From Erythrobacteraceae bacterium (GTDB taxonomy: Bacteria > Pseudomonadota > Alphaproteobacteria > Sphingomonadales > Sphingomonadaceae), in contig JAIYAM010000060.1 of the NCBI GenBank assembly GCA_027489065.1, positions 21,498 through 85,497 on the forward strand: a stretch of DNA of 64,000 nucleotides, read 5' to 3'. A program made the position numbers and the translations under genes. Below, one piece after another: positions 51,431 to 59,885 of the stretch. Below the pieces are notes generated by a model. The model searched no databases and was not told where the DNA came from. It worked only from the letters and a program-made list of their open reading frames with translations. The stretch's first letter is position 1, and each line of letters begins with the position of its first letter.

Positions 51431-51862
51431 ATGCCTTCCGAGCGCCTTTCTCCCGAGCTTGTCGATCTGCCTGCCGGGTGGCTTGCCGCCCTGATCCGTG
51501 GCGGAAAGGGCTGCTGTCCGCGCTGCGGGAAGGCAGCCTTGTTTCGCAAGTGGCTGAAGCCGGTCGAGCGCTGCGCCCATTGCCAACAGGACTGGTCGCT
51601 GCAGCAGGCGGACGACTTTCCCGCCTATATCGGCATCTTCGTCGTCGGACACCTGCTCGCGCCGGTTGTGATCGCGATGATCGTGACCTGGCACCTTACC
51701 GCATGGATGACACTCGCGATTACCTTGCCGGTCGCACTCGTGATGCTGCTGGTCATGCTCCAGCCGACCAAGGGCGCGGTGATCGCCTTCCTGTGGTGGC
51801 AGGGGATCGGCGCCTTCCGGCAGGAGCGCCGCACGCCCGACGCGCGGGAGGAGAAGCCTTGA
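51431..51862 (+). CDS. DUF983 zinc-ribbon membrane protein
   Basis: Predicted 143-residue protein with an N-terminal zinc ribbon (CCPRCGKAALF and CAHCQQDWS) followed by two transmembrane helices and the conserved acidic stretch ADDFPAYIGIF between them. This is the DUF983 pattern, frequent in alphaproteobacteria, sometimes near cytochrome oxidase genes. The function is unknown. The ATG lies directly behind the repeat array. Its stop overlaps the TTG start of the ThiF-like gene. Confidence 0.88.
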   Translation: MPSERLSPELVDLPAGWLAALIRGGKGCCPRCGKAALFRKWLKPVERCAHCQQDWSLQQADDFPAYIGIFVVGHLLAPVVIAMIVTWHLTAWMTLAITLPVALVMLLVMLQPTKGAVIAFLWWQGIGAFRQERRTPDAREEKP

Positions 51863-52626
51863 GCCTCTCGCCTGCGCGGCTCGATCGCTTCGCCCGCCAT
51901 ATCGTTCTGCCCGAGGTCGGTGGCGCGGGACAGGTGCGCCTCGCCGAATCGCGCGTCGCTGTGATCGGCCTCGGCGGGATCGGGAGCCCTGCGCTGCAAT
52001 ATCTGGCGGCAAGCGGCATCGGCCACCTTGCGCTGGTCGACAACGACGTGGTCGACGTCAGCAACCTCCAGCGCCAGACGATCTTCACGACCCGCGACGT
52101 GGGCTACGGCAAAGCCGTTTCGGCCCGGCGCTGGCTGGCCAATTTCGACGATTCGCTGACCGTCGACGTCTCCGACGCGCGGATCACGCCCGAGAACGCT
52201 GCGGCACTGATCGCCGGAGCGGACCTCGTGCTCGACGGGACCGACAATTTCGCCACGCGGCTTGCCGTGTCGGACGCCTGCGTCGCCGCGGGCGTACCGC
52301 TGCTCTCGGCCGCCGTCGGTCGCTTCCAAGGGCAGGTGGCCGCCTTTGCCGGGCACCTGCCCGATCAGGCCTGCTACCGCTGCTTCGTCGGCGATGCATT
52401 CGACGCCGAGGACTGCGATACCTGCGCCGATGACGGCATGCTCGGCGCGATGGCCGGTTGGGCCGGCACCTTTGCCGCGCTGCAGGCGGTAAAGGCGCTG
52501 CTTGCGGGTGTGAGCAGCCTCGGGGAGCCCGGCTGGGGGCGCCTTCACGTGCTCGACGGGCTTGAGCCTTCCTTGCGCACGATCCGAATTGCCAAGGACC
52601 CGGCCTGCACAGCCTGCAGCGGCTGA
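51859..52626 (+). CDS. ThiF/MoeB family adenylyltransferase (HesA/MoeB/ThiF)
   Basis: Predicted 255-residue E1-like enzyme that adenylates the C-terminal glycine of a ubiquitin-like sulfur carrier (MoaD or ThiS). VAVIGLGGIGSPALQYLAASGIG is the nucleotide-binding loop, NLQRQTIFTTRDVG and LVLDGTDNFATR are E1 motifs. CYRCF, DTCADDGMLG and CTACSG supply the zinc and catalytic cysteines. The start is TTG 51859 after GGAGGAGAAG, overlapping the DUF983 stop as TTGA. It lacks a rhodanese domain, so it is MoeB/ThiF-like rather than a MOCS3 type. Confidence 0.88.
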   Translation: MSLSPARLDRFARHIVLPEVGGAGQVRLAESRVAVIGLGGIGSPALQYLAASGIGHLALVDNDVVDVSNLQRQTIFTTRDVGYGKAVSARRWLANFDDSLTVDVSDARITPENAAALIAGADLVLDGTDNFATRLAVSDACVAAGVPLLSAAVGRFQGQVAAFAGHLPDQACYRCFVGDAFDAEDCDTCADDGMLGAMAGWAGTFAALQAVKALLAGVSSLGEPGWGRLHVLDGLEPSLRTIRIAKDPACTACSG

Positions 52627-52734
52627 GCCCTCACCCCGTCCCGCGCCCGACACGGCGCGGCACGGAAGGGAAGTGCCTCAGGGAACATCGTCCCGCGCGC
52701 CGGGGTCAGCCTCTCCCCACCCAAGGAGGCAAAC

Positions 52735-53025
52735 ATGCAGAATTTCGACATCGTCGGCGCCCTCGCCTTCTTCACGATCGGCGCCGTGCTTGTGTTCGGC
52801 ATCATTTCATGGATGCGCGCAAGGAAGGCGCAGGACCAGCACAAGGATGCCGCCGTAGCCCAACGCCAGCGGATGGAAGACGGCACCACCCGCAGCGACG
52901 AGACCCGGGCGAACGAACGCGAAGGGCTCCCTGCCGACCGCGTAGCCCCGACTGACGGGGGCCGCAGCTGGAGCAAGGAACGCGGCGCCAACCCGCCGAC
53001 TGCGCCCGTCACCCCGCCCGACTGA
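52735..53025 (+). CDS. Small single-span membrane protein, hypothetical
   Basis: Predicted 96-residue protein with one N-terminal transmembrane helix (IVGALAFFTIGAVLVFGIISW) and a hydrophilic, Arg/Glu/Asp-rich tail that looks disordered. AAGGAGGC seven bases before the ATG is a strong ribosome binding site. No family is recognised. Its 3' end overlaps the convergent sirtuin gene by 17 bases. Upstream lies a GGAAC without a proper -10 partner. Confidence 0.65.
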   Translation: MQNFDIVGALAFFTIGAVLVFGIISWMRARKAQDQHKDAAVAQRQRMEDGTTRSDETRANEREGLPADRVAPTDGGRSWSKERGANPPTAPVTPPD

Positions 53026-53719
53026 GCACCTCGTCCACCCATTCCGGCACCAACACGCTAGCTGGACCCAAGCGGCTCTCATGAAACAGGCGCGAGCCTT
53101 CGCTTGGCTCGAGATTGAGTTCAAGCGTACGTGCGCCGCTCGCCCGGGCTTCCTGAACGAAGCCCGCGGCGGGATAGACCGCACCGGAAGTGCCGATGCT
53201 GACCAACAGGTCGCATCTCTCGAGCGCGGCGTAGATGCGGTCCATGCGGTAGGGCATTTCGCCGAACCACACGACGTCCGGGCGCAGGGTGCGCGCCTGG
53301 CAGACGGGGCACGGCGGCCGGTCAAGCATCGTGCCGAGCCAAGGGGAGCGCATGTCGCAGGACGTGCACAGCGCGCTCTTCAACTCGCCGTGCATGTGCA
53401 GCACTTTTGCCGATCCGCCGCGTTCGTGCAGGTCATCGACGTTCTGGGTGACCAGAAGCAGTTCCCCCGCAAACTCCTGCTCCAGCCGCGCGAGTGCCGC
53501 GTGCGCCGGGTTAGGTTCGACCTTTTCCAGTGCGGCGCGTCGCATGTCGTAGAAGCCGAGCACCAGATCGGGATCGCGCGCGAACCCTTCGGGCGTGGCG
53601 ACATCCTCGATGCGGTGCTGTTCCCATAGGCCACCGGCCGAGCGGAAGGTATCGATCCCGCTTTCGGCGGAGATGCCTGCGCCGGTGAGGATGACGATGC
53701 GGTGAATTCCTGCGCTCAA
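53009..53719 (-). CDS. cobB: NAD-dependent protein deacylase (sirtuin)
   Basis: Predicted 236-residue sirtuin removing acetyl or other acyl groups from protein lysines with NAD+. VILTGAGISAESGIDTFRS binds NAD, TQNVDDLHERGG and the catalytic His in HMHGEL follow. The zinc ligands are in CTSCDM and CPVCQA. YDMRR in the helical region holds the Tyr/Arg of class III sirtuins, which often prefer succinyl or malonyl groups. The start is ATG 53719. It overlaps a small membrane protein gene by 17 bases at its 3' end. Confidence 0.93.
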   Translation of the reverse strand: MSAGIHRIVILTGAGISAESGIDTFRSAGGLWEQHRIEDVATPEGFARDPDLVLGFYDMRRAALEKVEPNPAHAALARLEQEFAGELLLVTQNVDDLHERGGSAKVLHMHGELKSALCTSCDMRSPWLGTMLDRPPCPVCQARTLRPDVVWFGEMPYRMDRIYAALERCDLLVSIGTSGAVYPAAGFVQEARASGARTLELNLEPSEGSRLFHESRLGPASVLVPEWVDEVLSRAG

Positions 53720-53727
53720 ACCTGTCT

Positions 53728-53815
53728 CCGTTCGCCCCGAGCTTGCCCGAGTGCTGTCTTTCCCGTTACGGCACTAAGGACAAGAACAGGGCTTCGACAA
53801 GCTCGGCCCGAACGG
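53728..53815. repeat. REP/BIME-like inverted pair
   Basis: CCGTTCGCCCCGAGCTTGCCCGA (53728-53750) and TTCGACAAGCTCGGCCCGAACGG (53793-53815) are inverted copies agreeing at 18 of 23 positions, flanking about 40 bases. The right copy matches the CCGTTCGGGCTGAGCTTGTCGAA-type intergenic repeat I know to be widespread in sphingomonads. The pair lies between cobB and dapB. Confidence 0.7.
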
Positions 53816-53827
53816 AAGGTTGACGGG

Positions 53828-54556
53828 ATGCTGCAATTCGGGGTGATCGGGCACAAGGGCCGGATGGGCCGTGCGCTGGAGGCGGCGATCGCGGACGCCG
53901 GCCATGCGCTCTTCGCCGGTGTCGATGCGGGCGGAAGCATCGGACCATTCGCGGCGCAGTGCGACGTGCTGGTCGATTTCTCGGCACCCGACGCGCTGGC
54001 GGCGAACCTTGGAGCGGCGAAGGTGGCGGGCAAGCCGATCGTGGTCGGCACAACCGGGCTGGAGGAGCCGCACTTTGTGATGCTGGTCGAGGCGGCCCGG
54101 AAAGTTCCGGTGCTGCAGTCGGGAAACTTCTCGCTGGGCGTCACGCTGATGGCGCATTTGGTGCGGGAGGCTGCGGCAAGGCTCGGGACCGATTGGGACA
54201 TAGAGGTGCTGGAAATGCACCACCGCATGAAGGTCGACGCGCCCTCGGGCACCGCCAAGCTGCTGGGCGAGGCGGCGGCGGCAGGGAGGGGCATCGCTCT
54301 TGCTGACAACATGGAGAGCGGCCGTCACGGCATGACGGGTGCTAGGGCCCAAGGCGCGATCGGCTTTGCCACCCTGCGCGGCGGTACCGTGGCGGGCGAG
54401 CATTCGGTGATCTTCGCCGGGTCCGAGGAGCGCCTGACGATCGCGCACAGCGCTGAGAACCGCATGATTTTCGCCCGCGGGGCCGTACGGGCGGCGGAGT
54501 GGCTGACCGATCAGCCCGCCGGGCGCTACACCATGAACGACGTGCTGGGGCTGTGA
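53828..54556 (+). CDS. dapB: 4-hydroxy-tetrahydrodipicolinate reductase
   Basis: Predicted 242-residue NAD(P)H-dependent reductase of the lysine/diaminopimelate pathway. The nucleotide loop is GVIGHKGRMGRAL. DVLVDFSAPDA, GTTGLEE and SGNFSLGVTLM are present, and the catalytic stretch is EMHHRMKVDAPSGTA. It is shorter than the E. coli enzyme (273), as usual in sphingomonads. ATG 53828 lies just behind the REP-like pair. nth follows after 24 bases. Confidence 0.94.
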   Translation: MLQFGVIGHKGRMGRALEAAIADAGHALFAGVDAGGSIGPFAAQCDVLVDFSAPDALAANLGAAKVAGKPIVVGTTGLEEPHFVMLVEAARKVPVLQSGNFSLGVTLMAHLVREAAARLGTDWDIEVLEMHHRMKVDAPSGTAKLLGEAAAAGRGIALADNMESGRHGMTGARAQGAIGFATLRGGTVAGEHSVIFAGSEERLTIAHSAENRMIFARGAVRAAEWLTDQPAGRYTMNDVLGL

Positions 54557-54580
54557 CCCACCACCCATGACGCTTAAGCC

Positions 54581-55261
54581 ATGACCCGCGACCAGATTTT
54601 CGAGTTCTTCCGCCGCCTCGCGGAGGACGATCCCACCCCGCGCACCGAGCTTGAATACGGCAATGCCTATCAGCTCGTCGTCGCGGTGGCGCTTTCGGCG
54701 CAGGCGACGGACGTGGGCGTCAACAAGGCGACCCGCGCGCTGTTCGCCAAAGTGACGACGCCGCAGCAGATGCTCGACCTGGGAGAAGACGGCCTGAAGG
54801 AGCACATCAAGACCATCGGGCTCTTCAATTCCAAGGCCAAGAACGTCATCCTCCTCTCGCAGCTGCTCGTCGACGAGTACGGCGGCGAGGTGCCGGGTAC
54901 GCGCGAGGATCTCGTGCGGCTCCCGGGCGTCGGGCGCAAGACCGCCAACGTGGTGCTCAATTGCTGGTTCGGGCAGGAGACCTTCGCGGTCGACACGCAC
55001 ATCTTCCGCGTCGGCAACCGCACCGGTCTCGCCAAGGGGAAGACGCCCGATCATGTCGAGGCGAAGCTCGAAAAGCGCGTCCCTCAGCCCTTCCGCCTGC
55101 ACGCCCACCACTGGCTGATCCTCCACGGCCGCTACGTGTGCAAGGCGCGCACTCCCGAGTGCTGGCGCTGCAAGGTCGTGGACCTGTGCTCCTTCAAGAA
55201 GAAGGTGCTCGAGCCACCCAAGGGCCGCGCAGCGACAGGAGCCGATACAAGCGTGGATTAA
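54581..55261 (+). CDS. nth: Endonuclease III
   Basis: Predicted 226-residue base-excision repair glycosylase/AP lyase for oxidised pyrimidines. The helix-hairpin-helix LVRLPGVGRKTANVVL carries the catalytic Lys, and VDTHIFRVGNRTGLA the catalytic Asp. The 4Fe-4S ligands are spaced C-x6-C-x2-C-x5-C in VCKARTPECWRCKVVDLC. It lies in a dapB-nth unit. The C-terminus has a short extension after the cluster. Confidence 0.95.
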   Translation: MTRDQIFEFFRRLAEDDPTPRTELEYGNAYQLVVAVALSAQATDVGVNKATRALFAKVTTPQQMLDLGEDGLKEHIKTIGLFNSKAKNVILLSQLLVDEYGGEVPGTREDLVRLPGVGRKTANVVLNCWFGQETFAVDTHIFRVGNRTGLAKGKTPDHVEAKLEKRVPQPFRLHAHHWLILHGRYVCKARTPECWRCKVVDLCSFKKKVLEPPKGRAATGADTSVD

Positions 55262-55318
55262 GGCGCCGTTCAAACGCCGGGGCGAAGATTGGGATCCTTG
55301 CCGGTGGAGACCCTCGCC

Positions 55319-55741
55319 ATGACCCTGCGCATCCTTGCTCTTGCCCCCCTGCCCCTTCTCGCGCTCGGTGCCTGCGCACCGGACCCGGCTGGCGACGCGG
55401 CGCGTGCTGCTGCCGAAATCGCGAAGGCACCCGCCGCGACGGTGACGGGGCCCGGCGAGAGCTGCATCAACCGATCGCAGGTGCGCCACACGGTGGTTCG
55501 CTCCGACAGGGTAATCGATTTCGAGATGCAGGGCGGCAAGGTTTACCGCAACACACTGCGCAGCAGCTGCCCGGGCCTGAGCTTCGACCGCGCGCTCACC
55601 TACGAGACCTCGATCGACCAGCTGTGCACGCCGCAAATCGTCTACAGCCTGCAGAACATCGGCGGCAATCTCCAACGCGGCGCGGGGTGTTCGCTGGGCG
55701 AATTCGTGCCGGTGGAGTATGTGAAGGACGCGAAGGGCTGA
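55319..55741 (+). CDS. Small lipoprotein, DUF6491-like
   Basis: Predicted 140-residue lipoprotein with signal ending LALGAC. The mature part has CINRSQVRHTVVRSD, GGKVYRNTLRSSCPGL and YETSIDQLCTPQ, with several conserved cysteines probably forming disulfides in the periplasm. This pattern matches a family seen in sphingomonads and caulobacters (DUF6491 as far as I recall). The function is unknown. It converges with the dicarboxylate symporter gene nine bases later. Confidence 0.72.
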   Translation: MTLRILALAPLPLLALGACAPDPAGDAARAAAEIAKAPAATVTGPGESCINRSQVRHTVVRSDRVIDFEMQGGKVYRNTLRSSCPGLSFDRALTYETSIDQLCTPQIVYSLQNIGGNLQRGAGCSLGEFVPVEYVKDAKG

Positions 55742-55749
55742 GGCCAGCC

Positions 55750-57081
55750 CTAGCCCCGCCCGTCTCCGAAATTGCTCTCGTCCAGTTCCAGCCCCGCGCG
55801 GCCGTCGGCTACGGTGTGGGCGGGGGCGTGGGGGAGATCCATGTCCTCGGGCTCCTCGATCTCGAGCATGCCTTCCCACTTGGTGATGACCGCCGTCGCC
55901 ACTGCGTTGCCGACCACGTTGGTGGCGGTGCGGCCCATGTCGAGGAACTGGTCGATGGCGAGGATGATCGCCACGCCCTCGACCGGCAGGCCGAACATGG
56001 CAAGCGTGCCGGTGATCACCACGAGGCTCGCGCGCGGTACGGCGGCAATGCCCTTGGACGAGATCATCAGCGTCAGCAGGATCATGATCTGCGTGCCGAT
56101 GGGCAGATCGATGCCGTAGGCCTGCGCGATGAACAGCGTCGCGAAGCTCATGTACATCATCGAGCCGTCGAGATTGAAGGAATAGCCCAGCGGCAGCATG
56201 AAGCCCGAAATGCGGCGCGGCACGCCGAAGCGGTCGAGCTGCTCGAACAGCTTGGGCAGCGCGGCCTCGCTCGATGCGGTCGAGAAGGCGATCATCAGCG
56301 GCTGACGGATGTAACGGATCAGCACGAAGATGCGCTTGCCGAGGAACACCGCGCCTGCAGAAAGCAGGATCACCCACAGCAGCACCAGCGAGAGGTAGAA
56401 CTCGGACAGCAGCGTGAGATAGGTGCTGAGGATCGACAGCCCGCTCGCGGCAACCACGTTGGCGAGCGCACCGAACACCGCGATAGGCGCATAGCGCATC
56501 ACGTAGCCGGTGACCTGCAGCATCATCTCGGCCAGCGCGTCCGCGCCCTTCACCAGCGCGTGCCCGCGCTCGCCGATCGCCGACAGGGCTACCCCTGCGA
56601 AGATCGAGAAGACGAGGATCTGCAGGATGTTGTTGGTCGCCAGCGCCTCGACCGCGTTCTTGGGGAAGATCGAGAGGATGAAGTCGGTCGCCTTCAGCTC
56701 CTTGACCTCGCCGACCGCGGCGGCGGCGCTGGCGACGTCAGGGATCGGCGCGCCGATGCCGGGCTCGAAGAAGTTGACCAGCAGGAGGCCCAGCCCGATC
56801 GAGACGAGGCTGGCGGTGATGAACCACGCCAGAGCCCGCACGCCTATTCTGCCGAGCGCGGCGCTGTCGCCCATGTGCGCGATGCCGACAACGATGGTCG
56901 AGAGCACCAGCGGCGCGACCAGCATCTTGATGAGGTTGAGGAAAATGTCGCTGAGCAGCTTGAACCACGGCGCGATCGATTCCTTGATCACATCGGCCGG
57001 GACCATCTGGTTGAGCAGCTGCCCGACGATGACGCCGAGCACCATGCCGATCAGGATGTAGAGGGTGAGCTTGCGATCCAT
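55750..57081 (-). CDS. Dicarboxylate/amino acid:cation symporter (DAACS)
   Basis: Predicted 443-residue membrane transporter of the GltP/DctA/EAAT type, importing glutamate, aspartate or C4-dicarboxylates with Na+ or H+. FSTASSEAALPKLFEQ is the serine-rich re-entrant HP1 loop, GYSFNLDGSMMYMSFATLFIAQA is TM7 with a variant NMDGT motif (NLDGS), and the HP2/TM8 region DQFLDMGRTATNVVGNAVAT binds substrate. The last 40 residues are an acidic cytoplasmic tail. dapE follows upstream on the same strand after 27 bases. Confidence 0.92.
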   Translation of the reverse strand: MDRKLTLYILIGMVLGVIVGQLLNQMVPADVIKESIAPWFKLLSDIFLNLIKMLVAPLVLSTIVVGIAHMGDSAALGRIGVRALAWFITASLVSIGLGLLLVNFFEPGIGAPIPDVASAAAAVGEVKELKATDFILSIFPKNAVEALATNNILQILVFSIFAGVALSAIGERGHALVKGADALAEMMLQVTGYVMRYAPIAVFGALANVVAASGLSILSTYLTLLSEFYLSLVLLWVILLSAGAVFLGKRIFVLIRYIRQPLMIAFSTASSEAALPKLFEQLDRFGVPRRISGFMLPLGYSFNLDGSMMYMSFATLFIAQAYGIDLPIGTQIMILLTLMISSKGIAAVPRASLVVITGTLAMFGLPVEGVAIILAIDQFLDMGRTATNVVGNAVATAVITKWEGMLEIEEPEDMDLPHAPAHTVADGRAGLELDESNFGDGRG

Positions 57082-57108
57082 GTTCTCTCCGAGCGTCCTG
57101 TGCGGACG

Positions 57109-58272
57109 CTATTCCTGGCTTCCGGCGAGCGCCAGCGCCTGCCCAGCGATGCGGGCGTAAATTCGGGCGAGCACCGCAAGGTCGGGGATGGCCACGGCCT
57201 CGTCGCGCTTGTGCATGGTGGCGTTGCAGAGCCCGAACTCGATCACCGGGCAAACGCTGCGCAGGAACCGTGCGTCGGACGTGCCGCCGGTGGTGCTGAG
57301 TTCGGGCACCATGCCCGTCTCGGCCTCGACCGCGGCGCTGACCAGCTTTGAAAACGCCCCAGGCTCCGTCAGGAAGGGTTCGCCCGAGATCACGGGCCGC
57401 GCCTTGCCGCCGTGACGCTCGGCGATGGCCATGACCCGCTCGGACAGGCTGTGGCCGGTGTGAAGGTCGTTGAAGCGGATCGAGATGCGGGCGCTGCCAG
57501 CGGCGGGAATGACGTTGTGCGCGCGATTGGGGGCGGTGATCTCGGTGATCTCGAGATTGCTGGGCTGGAACCACCGCGTACCGGTATCGAGCGTTAGCGC
57601 GTCCAGTTCCGCAAGGATCGCGACCAGCCGGGGCAGCGGATTGTCGGCGAGGTGCGGATAGGCGACGTGTCCCTGCGTGCCCTCGACATCGATGAAGATA
57701 TTGACCGATCCGCGCCGCCCGATCTTCACCATGTCGCCAAGCCGGTTCACCGAAGTGGGCTCGCCGACGAGGCACAGGTCGGGCTGTATGCCCTCGGCCG
57801 TCATGTAATCGATCAGCGCGCGGGTGCCGTGGAGCGCCGGGCCTTCCTCGTCGCCGGTGATGATGAAGCTGATCGTGCCGGCCTCGGCAGGCACCTCGGC
57901 GGCAGCGGCGACCATCGCGGCGATCGCGCCCTTCATGTCGACCGCGCCGCGCCCGTGGAGCAACTCGCCGCGCACCTGCGGATCGAACGGGTCGCTCGCC
58001 CAGCCCTCACCCGGCGGGACCACGTCGAGATGCCCAGCAAATGCAAAGTGCCGCGACCCTTCGGGGCCGGGACGGATGGCGAACAGGTTCTCGACCGGCG
58101 CCTCTTCGGAGCCCGCAGGGCCCTCGCCGCGCGTGAAGCGGTGGACCGCGAAGCCGAGCGGCACCAGCATCGCCTCAAGCGCGTCGAACACCGCCCCGGT
58201 CGCGGGCGTCACGGAGGGCGCGGCGATCAGGCGCTTGGCAAGGTCGGCTACGTCGAGCATGGTCTGGCTCAT
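57109..58272 (-). CDS. dapE: Succinyl-diaminopimelate desuccinylase
   Basis: Predicted 387-residue M20-family metallohydrolase that releases diaminopimelate from its N-succinyl form. FAGHLDVVPPGEGW, GRGAVDMKGAIAAM and TGDEEGPALHGTRAL hold the zinc ligands and general base; GGTSDARFL and the C-terminal HKRDEAV complete the site. ATG 58272 is chosen; the long upstream ORF is antisense to lysE. dapB lies 2.5 kb away, so two lysine-pathway genes are in this stretch but not in one operon. Confidence 0.93.
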   Translation of the reverse strand: MSQTMLDVADLAKRLIAAPSVTPATGAVFDALEAMLVPLGFAVHRFTRGEGPAGSEEAPVENLFAIRPGPEGSRHFAFAGHLDVVPPGEGWASDPFDPQVRGELLHGRGAVDMKGAIAAMVAAAAEVPAEAGTISFIITGDEEGPALHGTRALIDYMTAEGIQPDLCLVGEPTSVNRLGDMVKIGRRGSVNIFIDVEGTQGHVAYPHLADNPLPRLVAILAELDALTLDTGTRWFQPSNLEITEITAPNRAHNVIPAAGSARISIRFNDLHTGHSLSERVMAIAERHGGKARPVISGEPFLTEPGAFSKLVSAAVEAETGMVPELSTTGGTSDARFLRSVCPVIEFGLCNATMHKRDEAVAIPDLAVLARIYARIAGQALALAGSQE

Positions 58273-58366
58273 GGATGGGGGCCTAGCAGGAGTTGGCGCC
58301 GATGAGGAAGCGCGTTTGTGACGCCATCCCCCGGGCGGATGCGCTCCGCGAAGGGGGGCGCCTGCC

Positions 58367-58987
58367 GTGATCGACCCTTCGACGGACTGGGCCGGATTTG
58401 CGGTCGCGGTGCTGATCGTCGAGCTGACCCCCGGCCCGAACATGGCGTGGCTGGCGACGCTGACCATCTCCGAAGGGCGACGCGCAGGCCTCGGCGCGGT
58501 CGCGGGCATCACGGTCGGCCTCGCGGCCAATGCAGTGCTGAGCGTGCTCGCCGCGAGCCTTGTTCTCCAAACCGACGGTCCGCTGGGACGGGCCGTGTCG
58601 GTGGCGGCGGCGGCAATGATGACGTGGCTCGCGTGGGACGCGTGGCGCGGGGCGGGCGAAACCACTCAGTTCGAGCGTGCGGGGCGCAGCGGCCGGCACG
58701 CGTTCGCCGGGTTCATTCTCAACCTGCTCAACCCCAAGGCGGCGCTGTTCCTGGTCGCGGTGATGCCGCAGTTCGTTGCCGGCGGTCAGCCGACGATCAC
58801 GCAAGGCTTGATGTTCGGCGCAACCAGCGTGACCATTGCCACCGTGATCCACCTCGCGCTGGTGCTCGGCGCGGAGGCTGCGAGGGGCAGCCTGCTGGTC
58901 GAGGCTCGGGCGCGGATCGTGCGGCGGGTGCTGGCGATTGCCATGCTGGGCGTCGCGGTGTGGTTCCTCGCCAAAGCCTTCGCCTGA
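58367..58987 (+). CDS. LysE family amino-acid exporter
   Basis: Predicted 206-residue membrane protein with six hydrophobic segments, of the LysE/RhtB exporter superfamily. VELTPGPNMAWLATLTISEGRRAG is the conserved N-terminal motif (TPGPN), FILNLLNPKAALFLVAVMPQF the second signature. It exports amino acids; the substrate is not defined, though being divergent from dapE is suggestive. The start is GTG 58367, since no ATG precedes the first motif. Confidence 0.88.
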   Translation: MIDPSTDWAGFAVAVLIVELTPGPNMAWLATLTISEGRRAGLGAVAGITVGLAANAVLSVLAASLVLQTDGPLGRAVSVAAAAMMTWLAWDAWRGAGETTQFERAGRSGRHAFAGFILNLLNPKAALFLVAVMPQFVAGGQPTITQGLMFGATSVTIATVIHLALVLGAEAARGSLLVEARARIVRRVLAIAMLGVAVWFLAKAFA

Positions 58988-58997
58988 CCTTTGGCGC

Positions 58998-59885
58998 CTA
59001 GCGCCGGCGTCGCTCGTCCGGCACCACGAGCGGCCCCGGCGCGAAGGCGCTGTCGAGCAGGTCCGCGATCCGCAGGCCCGCCTGCACCACCCGCCGCCGC
59101 GCCACAGGCACAGCGCGCTCGATGTCATCCTGCGTCAGCGCCGTCTTGTCGGGCAAGGGACCGGGGCAGACGTTCTGGGTGTCGAAGGCAGTGGGATAGA
59201 CGAAACTCCGGGCGATCTCCCAGCTCTCCCGCCCCCAGTCGTCGGGCTTGCCCCCGGCGAGCTCGGCGCGCTCGGCAGGCGTGTAGGCCCGCGCCACCGG
59301 ATCGGCGGGATCGCTGATCGCCCGCTCGGCGAGCGGACCGTCCCATATGCTGTGCAGGTTCAGCCCCGGCTTGATCCCGTAATCAGCCTCGCGGTCGTTG
59401 CCGCCCTTGTCATCCTTGTCGCCCGAGTGGAGCGGCATGTGCACATCACCGGCAAAGTGCACCATGAAGGCCAGCGCCTCCAGTCGCACCGCGGCAGGAA
59501 GGCTCTCGTCGGCGAGGATGCGATGGGCGCGGGTGATCTGCGCGGTGACGCAATTGCCCCCCGCGCAGCTGGAGCGCGGGTCGAACACCTCGCAGATCGG
59601 CGCGGTGCGGTAGTGCCATGCGGCGGTATAGCCCCAGCGCCAGCCCTCCCCGCGAACGCAATCGGCCCAGACCGCGGCGTCCTCCAAGGTCTTGAGCGGA
59701 CATTGCGGCGTGCCGAGGTCTTTCTCTCGGGCGAGCAGCGCGCGGATCTTGCCGCGGACTTGCGGCGAGACATTGGCGAGCGCGATGCTCGCTGTCTGAC
59801 GGTGGGCATAGGCGCCCCAGGCACCCGCCTGCACGGGGGCAAGCAGCGCCAGCAGCGCCGCGAAACCGAGAACCAGCCGCTTCAT
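58998..59885 (-). CDS. S1/P1-type nuclease, secreted
   Basis: Predicted 295-residue secreted phosphodiesterase of the S1/P1 nuclease family with a trinuclear zinc site. The signal peptide ends APVQAGA, leaving Trp as the first mature residue (WGAYAHR), whose amino group is a zinc ligand. HFAGDVHMPLHSGDKDDKGGND supplies His/Asp ligands, with further ligands in AAWHYR and LHSIWDG. It degrades single-stranded nucleic acid or 3'-nucleotides. ATG 59885 overlaps the GST stop by four bases (ATGA). Confidence 0.9.
   Translation of the reverse strand: MKRLVLGFAALLALLAPVQAGAWGAYAHRQTASIALANVSPQVRGKIRALLAREKDLGTPQCPLKTLEDAAVWADCVRGEGWRWGYTAAWHYRTAPICEVFDPRSSCAGGNCVTAQITRAHRILADESLPAAVRLEALAFMVHFAGDVHMPLHSGDKDDKGGNDREADYGIKPGLNLHSIWDGPLAERAISDPADPVARAYTPAERAELAGGKPDDWGRESWEIARSFVYPTAFDTQNVCPGPLPDKTALTQDDIERAVPVARRRVVQAGLRIADLLDSAFAPGPLVVPDERRRR

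Noticed and set aside
52682-52704. EcfG promoter before the small membrane protein gene
   Set aside because: GGAAC is present but the nearest GTC is 18 bases away and no GTT occurs at 16-17 bases.
53774-56377. 867-codon minus-strand ORF
   Set aside because: Runs antisense through dapB and nth and then out of frame across the symporter gene; no domain signature of its own.
54961-57351. 796-codon plus-strand ORF
   Set aside because: Out of frame in nth and antisense to the symporter; composition typical of shadow ORFs.
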